NCBI GenBank assembly: GCA_026120035.1
Contig: JALRME010000005.1
Location: 682,001-746,000, forward strand
Reading direction: 5' to 3'
Length of the DNA: 64,000 nucleotides
Source of the DNA: Coleophoma eucalyptorum
Lineage: Eukaryota; Ascomycota; Leotiomycetes; Helotiales; Dermateaceae
Shown here: positions 35,703 through 47,191 of the stretch, one piece after another
Layout: the number at the start of each line of letters is the position of its first letter
Position numbering within the stretch: the stretch's first letter is position 1
Notes under the pieces: generated by a model
Databases searched by the model: none
Told to the model about the DNA's origin: nothing
Seen by the model: only the letters and a program-made list of their open reading frames with translations
Translations under genes and position numbers: made by a program

Positions 35703-36750
35703 TGTCGGTATGGTTGTACTTGGATACAATCCTTATGATGGTTTAGAAAGTTGAGAAGAGGAGGTTGAGAAGACAGCGGGTATTCGCCTGCCTTTTTATG
35801 GTTCGTTCAATCGTTCTAGGGCGAAGCTCAGCTCAGCTCCCCAGCAGGTTTCATGCTCCTGGGGACAGCGGGGCAAGGATCTTGTCCTGTCATGCAGCCG
35901 CCTAACCCCTCATCCCAATTAGCTATCCGTAACCTTTTCTTCTTGACTCTAATATAATGGGCCTCCCACGAGTAAGGATTGCAGCTTTCATTCCGATGCT
36001 CAAATGCCAATGATAATTCTAAGTGTGCATATCTGTGCTTGATTCCTACGCTACTTCAATATCACAAGCCTTCGGGTTGTGGGACACGAGAAGCGACCGC
36101 AGTCGGCGAGCTGTATCAAAGGTAGTAACTAGCTCCCCACCAGCACTGGACAGAACAGCAGTGCCAACTAGCCAGCGTCTCGCACTCAGTACGTCATGCA
36201 AACAAAAAGTGTAGCTATTCCTGTTCCTGGCCACCAACTCACTGCCCTCCATCGAGATGCAAGCTAACGGCCCTGACATTCAGGGGTCCTCCTTAGAGTG
36301 ACGTAGAGTGGGCAGTTCGTCGTCGCTCTGTCGAGAGACGCCCAGCCCGATGTGGAAAGAAAAGGGAAAGAAGAGGTGGTAGGGCTGGTGCTAATCGATG
36401 CACTTCCGTCCCGATTAGACTGTAGACAGAGGCACAAAAATGCTGTACTTCACCGTACTTGGAGTACTTGAAGTACACAGAGCCACGTGCAAACCCTCAA
36501 CAGGATGACAAGCACGAACTTTCTTGATCCAGCTCCGACCGCCTTGCACCGCCTTGCACCGCCTTATCCCACTCAGCACGTGCTCACGGGCCGACTGTGT
36601 CCCGTTTGCGATTGCCTCGGCATTTGTGAGGACAAGACAAAAGCTAGCACACGTATTCTTATCCGTTCGGTGCTCCTAAACAAACATGGCTCCACTGCCC
36701 TGAGTCTACGCCAGTCGTAAAGCGAGACAACAGTCAGAGCAGTTGCAACA
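35703..36750. other. intergenic, divergent
   Basis: 1.05 kb between the broken gene (-) and the thioesterase (+). It has a short CCGCCTTGCA triplication near 36538-36567. No gene seen. Confidence 0.55.
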
Positions 36751-37738
36751 ATGGCCTTGGCGAGGCTGTTCCTGCGGCCTAGTCTTAAAACTTCTAGGTC
36801 GGTGAAGAGGGTCAATCTTCCTATCAGACACCTCCAATCCCAACATTTCTCTAATCAGAGTCGTCTCAGGTCGTCTGCTGGTATGTTATACTACCCATTG
36901 CTCATTGCCTATTTGTTTACTGACAGGAATAACCAACAGACTCTGTGGCTCCAGCGCCACTCAAGAGACCTCTTCTAGTCCGCATCTTTTTAGGCTTTGC
37001 AGCGGGCATTTTCTTCACCAGCGCAGGCTTTATCATGGCTGCCGCGCCAGCTTTCAAGGCCGCCAATGGCATTCTGAGCCCACCGTCTGATGCAGAAACT
37101 CTTACTATGTTCACTCCGGAAGACGATGTCAGTCGCGAGATAGAGGACTTTATCAACAACCACCCTGTAGTCGCCGAACTTCGAATGAATCCAGACTTTT
37201 CAGAATCAAGACCGCATCTCAAGATTCCTGAGTCACAGAGAGGACACAACCTCACGGGTGGAACTCTTATGGGCCCTGGAAAGGTTGTAGTGCCACCGTT
37301 CACCTGGAGCGAAAAGGGCGGAAAGTCTTTGGTACAGATATCCTACTTGGGCAGCGATCTCTGCGGACACCCAGGTATTGTGCATGGCGGTTTGCTTGCC
37401 ACGATCCTGGACGAGGGCTTGGCTAGGTGTTGTTTTGCTGCACTTCCCAACAAGATCGGAATGACTGCGAATCTCAACATCAACTACCGAGCACCTGCAC
37501 CTGCTGGAACTTTCGTTGTTTTGCGTGCAAAGACGACAAAGGTTGAGGGACGGAAGGCTTGGGTGGAAGGCTATATCGAGACCTTGGTTGCAGAGGGCGA
37601 GAAGCCACTGGTGTTGGTAGAAGCCTCTTCTCTCTTCATTGAGCCAAGACAAGCAGCTGTAAGTATCTGGAAAGTGCTAGAGCGAAGAAAGTTGCTAACT
37701 TTTGGTAGACAATGGCTAGGGTGTATCCAGTGCAATAG
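36751..37738 (+). CDS. Mitochondrial hotdog-fold thioesterase family protein
   Basis: Exons 36751-36880, 36940-37658 and 37709-37738, 292 residues. The last exon only adds TMARVYPVQ. The N-terminus is rich in Arg/Ser/Leu without acids (MALARLFLRPSLKTSRSVKR), a good mitochondrial presequence, followed by one hydrophobic segment (RIFLGFAAGIFFTSAGFIMA) that would anchor it in a membrane. The C-terminal half is a PaaI/THEM4-like hotdog domain: HPGIVHGGLLATILDEGLAR holds the catalytic-type HGG helix, and MTANLNINYRAPAPAGTFVV the core strand. Members hydrolyse acyl-CoA; the chain length is unknown. It resembles the uncharacterised yeast mitochondrial protein Fmp10 in layout. Confidence 0.87.
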
Positions 37739-38305
37739 ACTCTTTCAAACTCTGAGGGATGGATAGTCTGGTGTCGAAACAGAGACTGCGAATTTGGCTC
37801 TCATATAGACTGGGCAATTCATGTCTATTTAGAAGAAGTGTTGATGAGTAAACGAGGCATTGGTCATTGGAGTTCATAGAGCGCATACTGCCATAGTGCG
37901 GAAGTGTGGAATAGATGCATACTTACATAGAAGGAAACTTAACGGGTCATTTTCATCTATAATCCCATGCTATAATATTATTGAATAATTGTTTTCCTAC
38001 CAGCCATCAGCTCTTTTAATGTTTCGTGTAACCTCTGCACAATACTGAGACAGTCAACGTACATACAACTGGGGTGTTTACCCCTGAGATTACACGTGAC
38101 GTGGACACTGACGTGCTCGTTTCTCAGTTTAGGTACTGTAATTTTTCGAGCCGGGGCGGATGCGCCCTTTAAGTTCGAGTCCAGCCAGACAGATACCACA
38201 ACTACATTTCAATTGCCCAACTTCTTGTGCATCCACTACAACACAACCTCATCAGAAACATAATCAATAGGCCACCTATTAAACAAAATCTTCAAAGTCT
38301 TCAAA
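37739..38305. other. intergenic (MET14 promoter)
   Basis: 567 bp between two plus-strand genes. No coding sequence. It contains two CACGTGAC/GACGTG-type elements near 38093-38113, close to E-box or CRE-like sites, which could matter for a sulfur-assimilation gene but are unproven. Confidence 0.45.
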
Positions 38306-39192
38306 ATGGCAACGTACGCAAACCCCTTCCAAATTCAAATACCCCACCTACCCCGCCATAGGCGACCAGAAGATACAGAGAAGACACGCAACAACAAAAG
38401 GACTCCCTAAATTACAGGAAATGAATTCGCTGACCAAAGTACATGAGAAAACAGTAACATTACATGGCACGCATCCCTCATTACGCGCGCAGAGCGCAGC
38501 GATCTCCGCAAGCAAAAGGGCTGCACGATCTGGTTCACGGGTCTTTCAGCATCGGGCAAATCGACCATCGCCATTGCTTTGGAGCAGCATCTGCTCCACC
38601 TGGGCTTGGCCGCATACCGTCTTGATGGCGATAATGTGCGTTTCGGCCTAAACAAGGACTTGGGCTTCTCGGAGAAGGATCGTAATGAGAACATCAGGAG
38701 GATAGCTGAGGTATGGTCTCCTTCGTGCGCACGCAAGACAGTTAGAGAGACAGACAAAGAAGAGAATAACTGTTCAGTATTTTCTGTTCTTTTGTGAGAG
38801 CCTGCTGATGCTTTTATGGCGGACAGGTTGCGAAGCTCTTTGCTGATTCTACAACTATCGCCATCACCTCTTTCATCTCTCCATACGCCGCAGACCGCAA
38901 GATCGCACGAGACTTGCACGCCGCGTCTGGAGACGGAGAGAACGAGGCACTGCCGTTCATCGAGGTTTTCATCGACATTCCAGTTGAGGAGGCTGAGAAG
39001 AGAGACCCTAAGGGCCTGTACAAGAAGGCTCGCGCTGGCGAGATCCCCAACTTCACTGGTATCTCTGCCCCATACGAGGCGCCTGAGAATGCCGAAATCC
39101 ATATCAGGAGTGATAAGAGTACCGTTGAAGAGTCAGTTGCCAAGATCACCGAGTACTTGCAATCCGCAGGTCTTATCCCAAACAAGGCATAA
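38306..39192 (+). CDS. MET14: Adenylyl-sulfate (APS) kinase
   Basis: Exons 38306-38313 (only MAT plus two bases), 38455-38710 and 38827-39192, 209 residues. The tiny first exon is fixed by the conserved N-terminus MATNITWH and by phase. The P-loop GLSASGKS is at residues 32-39. [20 protein letters not shown] and [14 protein letters not shown] are the APS/PAPS-binding blocks, and [20 protein letters not shown] the C-terminal signature. The enzyme phosphorylates APS to PAPS with ATP, the second activation step of cytosolic sulfate assimilation. Length equals the family norm. It is convergent with VMA5, with 171 bp between the stop codons. Confidence 0.97.
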
Positions 39193-39363
39193 ATCATGAC
39201 AAAACACCACATAGAAATCAAAAATAGACAGCGTTGCCTTTTTTTTGTTTTGATTGGCTCTTCTAATCATAACTGTGGACGAAGTGAGCCCTTTGTACAG
39301 TGATACAACATGCTTACAACCTGTGCGCCGACAAATGGATGCCTCGTACCTCGTTCCTCGTAT

Positions 39364-40758
39364 CTATATAATCTCGAACTCATAATACACATACGCTGTG
39401 TACTCACTGCCATCACCTCCACCCACACCAGCAGCGGCCATTTCAGAAGATAGTGCGGAATCATCTTTGGTGACTTTACCCTTCTTGTCACGACCAAATG
39501 CATTTCCTCCAAGGTACGAATAGGTCGAGTCAAGTGAGGTCTTGGCTTTCTTCGCCAATTTGGGTGTCGTCTATGAACAATTAGCAGCTGTCAAGGCCTC
39601 TTAAATGCTCTCAATAACGTACCTTGACCAATCCGCAAACAAAATCCAGAGGCAAACCGTAGCGTAAAACAGTCTCCACGAAGACTCTCAGGGTCAAGAC
39701 ATGAATCCAAATCATCACACTTTCACTCCAGCCTGTTCTTGAAAGTCGTAACGCCTCACCCCAGACTTTGCGTTCATCTCTACCCACACGCTCCACTTCC
39801 TTGCGTTCCTCTTCCTTGCCCCCCTCAACATACTTGAAGTCTCGTGGTGTCCATTTATTTTCTCTGCATTTATGCTGAAAGTCCGTGCTGTGTTTCTTGA
39901 AGGTGGTTACAGCGAATAAAGTAAATTCGTCGTCTTTGGCAACCTCAATGGAGGATCGTGGGACTACCATTGGTGATATGGTCTCATAGCTCTTGATGAA
40001 GTCTTTCTTGAGGTTTGTGGGGACAGCTACTAGATGGGTCTCGAGGTATTCGGAATTCTGGATTAACAATTTTGGATCAACCACGGGCGTTAATGATTTC
40101 GTGGCGAGATTTCCACTGTACACGATCAGGATTCAAGCCCAGCTTAGATAGGGCAACCATGTCTTACGTCTGTTTTCGTTGGAGAGTCGTAAGGTTGGTT
40201 TTGACTGAGTTGTACTGTGTAATCTTAGCTTTGACATCGTTGTCGATGCTGACAAGTTCCTGAATAGACTCTCGTTAGTAACTCCATAGTACATTTGCTG
40301 GAGGTTCCAACCTTTTGCAATGAATCAATAAGCTCTGCCAGTGGCTTGTCGGCGCGGTACTTGACTTTATTCCATACGAAGGTTCGTAGATACTGGTCTG
40401 CTGGCTCTATTCATAGGTGTTAGTGATACAGACCACTGAGTCTGACAGAATACCACCTACTATCATTGACGGTCTTCTGCTGCGCAATCTTATCCTCATC
40501 ACCTTCCAACAAGCTCTTCAACGAATCGCCGATCTTAGCTACCACGCCCTGGCAGGAAGACTCCAACTTTGCCAAGTCATCTGCCTGCTGCACCAAAGCA
40601 TCAAGTGTTCCTATCTTGAAATCAGGCACTTTGAAGGGAAGTACAGTGCCATTGTCAGTGGAGACTGTGGATCGGAGTGCTGTAAGAGCTTCGTCCTTAT
40701 CGCCCAACGGAGAGATGGAAGTCGGTAAAGACACCAGCATATACTTGGTGTCGGACAT
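39364..40758 (-). CDS. VMA5: V-type ATPase subunit C
   Basis: Five exons on the minus strand: 40758-40461, 40406-40312, 40259-40168, 40115-39623 and 39570-39364 (introns 52-54 nt), 394 residues, the normal length. MSDTKYMLVSLPTSISPLGD at the start, DQYLRTFVWNKVKYR, RKQTGNLATKSLTPVVDP across the third splice, and FVETVLRYGLPLDFVCGLVK are all diagnostic. Subunit C links the V1 peripheral stalks to Vo. It is released when the pump disassembles under glucose starvation and reloaded by the RAVE complex, whose subunit Rav1 is encoded about 18 kb away in this window. Confidence 0.97.
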
Positions 40759-41885
40759 TGCTTCGATTGCCTTGCTTTTGTGCTAATGAGGCAGAATCGA
40801 GGGTCCCAGAGTAGGTGATAGAGGGTCGTGTTACGAGGATGTATGGGCAGCGAGGTTGCTCGTCTACCACTTGCGGGTAAAGCTCGAAATCGCAAGGAAG
40901 CTCCAGCTCGGGGAAATAGCAGCATGGTCCGTGCGCCATAAATTGTACTGTAGTCACTTCTGCCCAATCTTGACTACAGCGTTCCTCATTGACGAACATC
41001 AGCAGATTGATTGTATTGGAAGACATCATTCATGGTGCTGACATCCTGAGTATTAAACTATACCGAGGAAATAATGCATGGTTTATACTTCAGAACCAAT
41101 TGAACAGCCGCAACACTTTCATCCATGGCATGAACAGCAGTTATCGTAATGCCTGTTCCTCTGTTGATTTTGGCTTTTCATACCTGAATTTCTGCATCTT
41201 TCTGTATCTGCATCTGCAAGAATTATTTCCCTAAAATGAGACCTGTTTAAAGTTGGATGGGCTATCTTGAAAGACCTCCAAGAAGCTCATCGATCTCTTC
41301 TTGTTCTTCTTGGGAAGGTGCCTGCCTCAACAAGGTTGTGCTACATCTGTATTCTTTCATTGGGGAACAGTTCGTCTTAATAAGACGAGCTTTTTTGTGT
41401 CTTTTTTGAAACCAAATGCTGCACCAATTGGGCTTATGTTCTTGCTTTCAATGCGTATCAAACTGGTACTGAACTTGAGAGGCGAACAAACTGGGACAAC
41501 ATCCATTCAAAGAACCATGCATGGACGAAGTTGATGAATAATGTTTGCTTGATGAGATATATCGGCTTATTTGAGATTATCGTGGGGGAATGGAGGTGAA
41601 ATGTTCTTCTCGAACATCTAGATATCTCCACCTCTACTGAGAAGTGAATCTCTGCTATTTTTGCGGTCTGTTTCTGTTCAACAGATGTCGTAACAATGTT
41701 TCTTAGCATATTTTTTTTCACTCGGTGCGAACGATTCTGGTGCTAGCGCGTCAGTCCTATTCCCAGAGGTCGCAAAGCCGCGTCTCATCACGCCAAGATT
41801 TTTTATATCCTCAATATTGACTAAATGCGGGTAAATCTGCACAACCACAACACGGCGGCGCAAATGCAATACAATATATTCCATC
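40759..41885. other. intergenic, divergent promoters
   Basis: 1.1 kb upstream of both VMA5 (-) and the 371-aa gene (+). No gene or repeat seen. Confidence 0.55.
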
Positions 41886-43001
41886 ATGGCCCGCAAGTTC
41901 AGTCCGTCTGATCTTTCCTCCAATTCCTTCTCTGATTGTCTGGTCATACTCTGTGTAGGTCGCAATGCACGATATGCCTTCGAGCGTAAGCGCACCCTCA
42001 TGTACTTTGGAACGATCACCCCAGAGAACGCTCTGTTTTACTCTTCAGGAAAAACCTCAACAAACCAATTGTCACCGTCTGTAGAAGAAATTGTCGCAGA
42101 GGAACCAGCACGCGCAAGCAACGTATCTCCGTGGAAAGCACCTCTGGAAGTTACCTACCGCTATCGCCTGTCGATCCCCAGCCCTGATGCAAACTCTTAC
42201 ATCAGTTCAGAAGCATGTTGGTACAAAGCGCATAGGAAAAACAACGAGCGAAATCTAGTCCATTTCCGACAGATGTTCTCGACACCATCTGACAATGTCG
42301 ATTCTGGTTATGGAAGCTCTATAGCTACCAAGTCTATAACCACAAAGTTGCGCTTACCTTCAAGCTCTAGATCTTCAACTGCATTCGACCCCTTCGCATC
42401 ACTGTCCTCAAACACTGACAACATCTTACACTATTTCTTGGAGACACCTCGCGCAGTGCTTGCCGATTCAAAAGGCACAATCGCGAACTCTTCTACAATT
42501 CAATTCGAAGCGACATGCCAGGATGAAGACAAGAAATGGCTACTGACATCAATTCTCGGCAAAGTAGATACTGCTGGTCGCTATGATGTATTTCTCTACT
42601 ATCCGGAAATGGTCGAATTCGTTGAACTTGTATGCCTACTCGTTTCAGAGCATCCTTCAGTGACGAGAGGACGCAAAGCCCTCTGCCAGCAGACCATAAA
42701 TTTTCTGCGAATGAAGTTCAGATTTTCATTGACTCCCATAATTCCGGATCTAGCGGATGACTTAGTGTTGTTCATGGGCAAGCTTCTGTCACAGTATCCG
42801 CTTGACGAGCTAGCACACATGGAAAGTACTGTCAGGGAGATGCTGAAGGAGCTACCAGATCATGAGGAAACGCCTACAGGGGAGGACGCTCCCGTACAGT
42901 ATACTATGGTCAATACGTCTCTGGGAAGGATGAAGATGTCCAAGAGTTATCCGGCGAATTGGGACTATGGAGGATTAGCGACAAAGTACTGCGCATGGTA
43001 A
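41886..43001 (+). CDS. Hypothetical protein, 371 aa, no recognised domain
   Basis: A single uninterrupted exon from ATG 41886 to a TGG-TAA end. No signal peptide or membrane helix. The N-terminal ~130 residues include RYAFERKRTLMYFGTITPEN and WKAPLEVTYRYRLSIPSPDA, and a Ser-rich linker follows. The C-terminal half reads like a folded helical domain (TINFLRMKFRFSLTPIIPDL, LSQYPLDELAHMESTVREML). It lies at the border of the gene-poor 43-50 kb block, which would fit a lineage-specific gene. Codon choice and composition look like the neighbours. Function unknown; I do not recognise a family. Confidence 0.65.
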   Translation: MARKFSPSDLSSNSFSDCLVILCVGRNARYAFERKRTLMYFGTITPENALFYSSGKTSTNQLSPSVEEIVAEEPARASNVSPWKAPLEVTYRYRLSIPSPDANSYISSEACWYKAHRKNNERNLVHFRQMFSTPSDNVDSGYGSSIATKSITTKLRLPSSSRSSTAFDPFASLSSNTDNILHYFLETPRAVLADSKGTIANSSTIQFEATCQDEDKKWLLTSILGKVDTAGRYDVFLYYPEMVEFVELVCLLVSEHPSVTRGRKALCQQTINFLRMKFRFSLTPIIPDLADDLVLFMGKLLSQYPLDELAHMESTVREMLKELPDHEETPTGEDAPVQYTMVNTSLGRMKMSKSYPANWDYGGLATKYCAW

Positions 43002-45156
43002 TGGTCCGAGGGTTAAATGGATGAAGATTAGGTATTATCTGATCTGGTGGACTACACATAGCAGCAGTTACAGGCTACATAAGTTTATGACGTTACGAGG
43101 CTCTAGCGTGCATTGCGGTGGGATATGGCGTTATAGTTGGGTACATTAGTTCCCATGCATACTGAAGGGTGTTACAACATGCACCTGAATGCACTACCCG
43201 GGTATGGTGTTTGGACTAAGCACCTTAATTCTAAAGCATAATGAGAAAATGTTGGGTTTATAAAATCATATTGAATCCACAAAGTATACATTGCAAGAAC
43301 TGTCTCTCCCTCTCTCATTGATATGCTACTATGTGATATATCGAAAGGCCAATGAAGTTACTGTTATAGGGATTATAATCTGAAGTGGTGAAATGTTAAA
43401 GTAATGTCCAGGTCTCCGAACCTGTCTCAACGATTTGTTTTATCAGCCTCACAAAGGCGAAAGAGAAACCAATAAGTCTCTCTACCATCAAATTCTGCAC
43501 TGTTCTTTGTTCTCTCTCAATTCCATATTCTTCATATCATTTGAACCTACACGGCTCAAACTCATACCTCTCAGGAACTTATGGATCTCTTTTCGAAATG
43601 ATACACCCGCTGACCTAGACCTCACATGTGTACTTATTGCGTAAAGTTATAAAGGAATCCATGACTTGTGGGTATGGTCTAAAATCATAAATATATATCC
43701 CGACACTGTCTTGAAATGGAAGGTTCAGACCACTGGTAGTGAGCAATATTTTGTCTGATTTGTTAGGCACTTACCAGACTTTGAGAAAGCATGGGCAAGG
43801 AAGAGGCAGACTATGGAGGGCAAATTTGCAAATGCTAAACATTAAATAAAAACAGTTGTCAGGTATCATGGCATTGGTGTTGGATATCTGAACACCGACA
43901 CTACATGATTGGATTCCATCAGAGTTTGAGAATCCGAGCAACTCGTATCTTAACGGGTCCTATGCTATAGGAGCTTTGAGCTGTGAGCTGGTTCAGTCAT
44001 GGAAAATAATATAGCTACTAGTTCATCCGTACCTAGTGTGCTTATTTCTCTCTGCTGAAACAATGCATCCGTTCGCGTATAGCTTGATCCATGGATTGAT
44101 ATCTTCATGAAACGCAGGATCGTCCCTGGAATAGAGCAAGCTTTAGGCTAGCAAAGTACGATCTCATGAATTCAAGGTCTCCGAGGTGAGGCATAATTGT
44201 CTGCGAATTTTCGCTGGTTGACCGTGAATGGAAATTCTACTTGAGTAGCCATATCGTTGATTCGAGTCGTGATAACAAATCAAAGAATAAAGCAAGACAT
44301 AAACAAGGAATACTGGCAACGCTCTTCTACAACCAAACTACATGTCTCGGGCAGTATACGGTGGCTGTTCCCCATGACGAATGGGTAATATGGAAGCCTT
44401 GAGCTCATAGATGAGTGTGTACCCAATAATTTGGAAATAAAGCGAGTGCTGTATGATGGTGAGTTAGTCCAGATTGGCAACTTATTAGGTCGGAGGATCG
44501 TTATTGTGCGAAGCAGGACCTTAGGTCAATGGAACGTAGAGATAAGTTAAAGTATGAAAGCATTTTTAGCAAGCCTAGTCTCGATGAGATTCCAAGATAG
44601 GCATAAGTCTAAGAAGCTCGAAAACAAAAGAGCAGCCATTGCGTCTGCGTATCTCTCTAACTTGCACAGTCCCAGGGGTCAAGTATGGATCGGAAGTTTC
44701 GAGATCAGTTAGTGGAGGTGCCTATAAGCTGACTGTATCGCGGAGTCTACTACGCCAAGTAGCTGCGAGCCTAGAGCCGCTTTCAAAACTGTCATCTACA
44801 TTGATCAGTAAGTCTTGTGGTCCACAGCAGAAATGGGTCAAGGAGTCGAATAGAAAAGCCGAATCAGCTTGTCAAGGCGATACTAGGTTGGCTTCCTATA
44901 TATATATATATATGAAAGTATAGGGAGGTATCCCTAAACTTGGGTTAAATCAGAGTTGACAAAACATATGTTGTACTTGCAGCATAACAGAACCCAGTCC
45001 TGCTCATAGGTGAGACGCATACGTGGTAAGCAAATGCTTGAAGCTCGTTAACTCGATCGCCCGAGTATCTATTTGATAAAGGAAAACCAGTGGGTATATA
45101 GCAAGCGTCGTTTATATACATGTTGTAAAGCACGCTTCATTTAAAACATAATCTCA
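43002..45156. other. gene-poor AT-rich stretch
   Basis: 2.1 kb without a supportable intact gene. It contains the protein-like broken segments of 43770-44480 and a short (TA)n tract near 44897-44914. The rest shows only short random open frames. Confidence 0.5.
43770..44480 (-). pseudogene. Possible decayed coding sequence (weak)
   Basis: The minus strand shows successive short stretches that read like protein but in changing frames: an open run of 66 codons at 44480-44283 (SMSSRLPYYPFVMGNSHRIL), MATQVEFPFTVNQRKFADNY from 44252, MPHLGDLEFMRSYFASL around 44190, DDPAFHEDINPWIKLYANGC around 44120, and TDELVAILFSMTEPAHSSKL around 44020. No single frame spans them and no plausible set of introns joins them all. 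I infer a gene remnant; each piece alone is short enough to be chance. Confidence 0.3.
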
Positions 45157-46214
45157 TCATTCATTGTTCTTCAGCCAGGGCGCTGTGTCACTTGCCGTGA
45201 AAGAGAATGGTGACTGTGTCATATCTGGAGAACGTGGGCTCATCCTCACCGCAAAGAGGCCCTCTTCGGTCTCATCGACCTTTTCTGGAACCTCGCCGCC
45301 CGTGATTGCGTCTAAAGAGTTCATACGCCTGTTATCACCGGAGCCTCCTTGCTGGGCAATAATGTGATCGGGGGGGTTCTGCGCTACTGCGCGGACAGGT
45401 CGAGCTGAACCGCCGTGAAAAGCAGAAAACGAAGAGACGGCAATATCAGAAGTATCTGGAGAGAGCGGGTGCGCATCCTGACTTGACGCAGGGGAATCTG
45501 GGGATACTTAGCTCGGCTCAAACTTCAAGACTTCGAAGGAATGAGCAAAAACTTACTGGTCTCAAGTCTTAATCCCTTAAGCTTCTCGGAGAGACGACCA
45601 CCAGCACCGGGTGTCTTGGGACTTCCTGATGACGGAGAGAGTTGAGAATCAGCCACACTCTTTGATTCAACTCCAAAATGATCTTCGATCCATTGCTTTT
45701 CTTGTAACGCCATCTCCAAACCAACTCCTTCGCCGTTGGTCTTCATTTCGGCGTCTATTTCTTGCCCCAGCACCTGCAGTCGCTTCTTGGCCCAGATTGT
45801 ATGAAGTACGCCTTTGCGTCCTGCAGCTCTGGCAGTAATACCTAGCTCGGTTGGGAAGATGGCAGGTAGGGGATTTGTCTGCATTGTCTTGCCACCGGCT
45901 TGTGAGAGCGTCACGATTCTTGGCACATTCGATGCTGGTGGAAGCAAGAAGTAGAGACGATGGAGTTTGTCTTCTGCTCCATCCTTTGCAGAGAGTACTG
46001 TGCTCTTTCCTTCCCAGGAAACCTCCCAATCTCCCTGGACATCACTGTTATCTTCATCTCCCCACTCTATCATCAATATTTTCGTGCCTGCATTGCCTCT
46101 GCCAGACTCGATTTCGTAACGCGCAAATGCAGTCGAAGAGGATACTGCCGATGCAATTTGTCCCTGTGTTACCGGGACACTGTCCGGCTCGAATGGGGGT
46201 GTATGTAATGCCAT
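45157..46214 (-). CDS. Hypothetical protein, 332 aa
   Basis: Exons 46214-45557 and 45497-45157 (59-nt intron, GTAAGT donor, phase 1), 332 residues. The N-terminal ~110 residues look like a beta-rich domain (FARYEIESGRGNAGTKILMI, DWEVSWEGKSTVLSA, LHRLYFLLPP). A conserved-looking helical part follows (LGITARAAGRKGVLHTIWAK, then LQEKQWIEDHFGVE). The C-terminus is Ser/Pro-rich, ends in WLKNNE and carries several SP sites. This layout recurs in filamentous ascomycetes as far as I recall, but I cannot name a function. It is the only apparently intact gene between 43 and 50 kb. Confidence 0.75.
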
Positions 46215-47190
46215 AAGGGAAATCTCCTAAAACGAGGAGCACTTTCAACGACGAATGCCTTGGGGTAGAAATCGGAGGACAACACTGGCTTCGAGGTACA
46301 GGATTTTCGGATGGTCAGTACGACGGCTGGAGGGGGAGCTCTACGATCGCCAGGTTGGAAAAGTCTAGGTTCGAAGAATGGAGATTAAAATGTTGTCGCA
46401 AAGCTGCCTACTGAACATACGGCTCTGCAGCTGAGCTCAGCCCGGCAGTAGAAAAGAAGCAAGACGAGGGAGCGGGGGGTACAAGTACACGCCTGTGAAG
46501 AGACGAGATGGAATGGGGGGAGGGAGGGGAAATGAGGGAAGGAGATGGGTTGAGCTGTGAAATTTGAGCTTGGCTTGACCATTCTGGCTGATCTTGTCCA
46601 ATAACAAGAAGGTGGTCAGTCCATCGACGTGTGCAATTCGGAAGCACGCTCAAGCGTTATCCGTAATCTTGCTTCCTACCTTTGCAGCGTCAGGGGGAGG
46701 TACGCCATTTCTAAAAATAGACCCCTTAACCTCACTCCAATCTCGAATGCATTATTTCTTCCTCTTCTAATATGTTTCTTCATGCCAGCTTTTCGCGGTG
46801 GTCACTTGTAGTGTGGGTTCCAGGCATTCTCACAAACACCGAAAATGACTATGATTGGGACACGTCAGAATATACATAATAATGCTTGAATTGTGGTGAG
46901 CTGACTTAGTCACTCCCGTCGTGATAAGATATTCTAGGCAGATACTGAATTGCCGCCAACATCGGCTTTAGAATCAGCAGTGGACTCTTAGCAACATATT
47001 AACTGGCATGAGGGGTATGCGAGGCTTGAAATCTGGATCGGAGAGGTATGCGTTCGCAGGAGTACCTCTGAATCAAAGAAATCTAACTTCAAGAAACAAT
47101 CAAACGGGAGCCTATACTTATACCATATTCACGTCACTTCTATACACTAGAAACGGGTACTTATGCATAGCTTATTCGAAGGTTGCTTGT
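46215..47190. other. intergenic, start of gene-poor block
   Basis: About 1 kb upstream of the 332-aa gene. A C/T-rich promoter-like stretch on the minus strand lies at 46440-46560. No gene seen. Confidence 0.5.
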
Positions 47191-47191
47191 A

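Noticed and set aside
44584..44920. Plus-strand frame starting MRFQDRHKSKKLENKRAAIA with several internal stops
   Set aside because: About five stops in 100 codons is what chance gives, unlike the 49111-49620 frame, so decay cannot be claimed.
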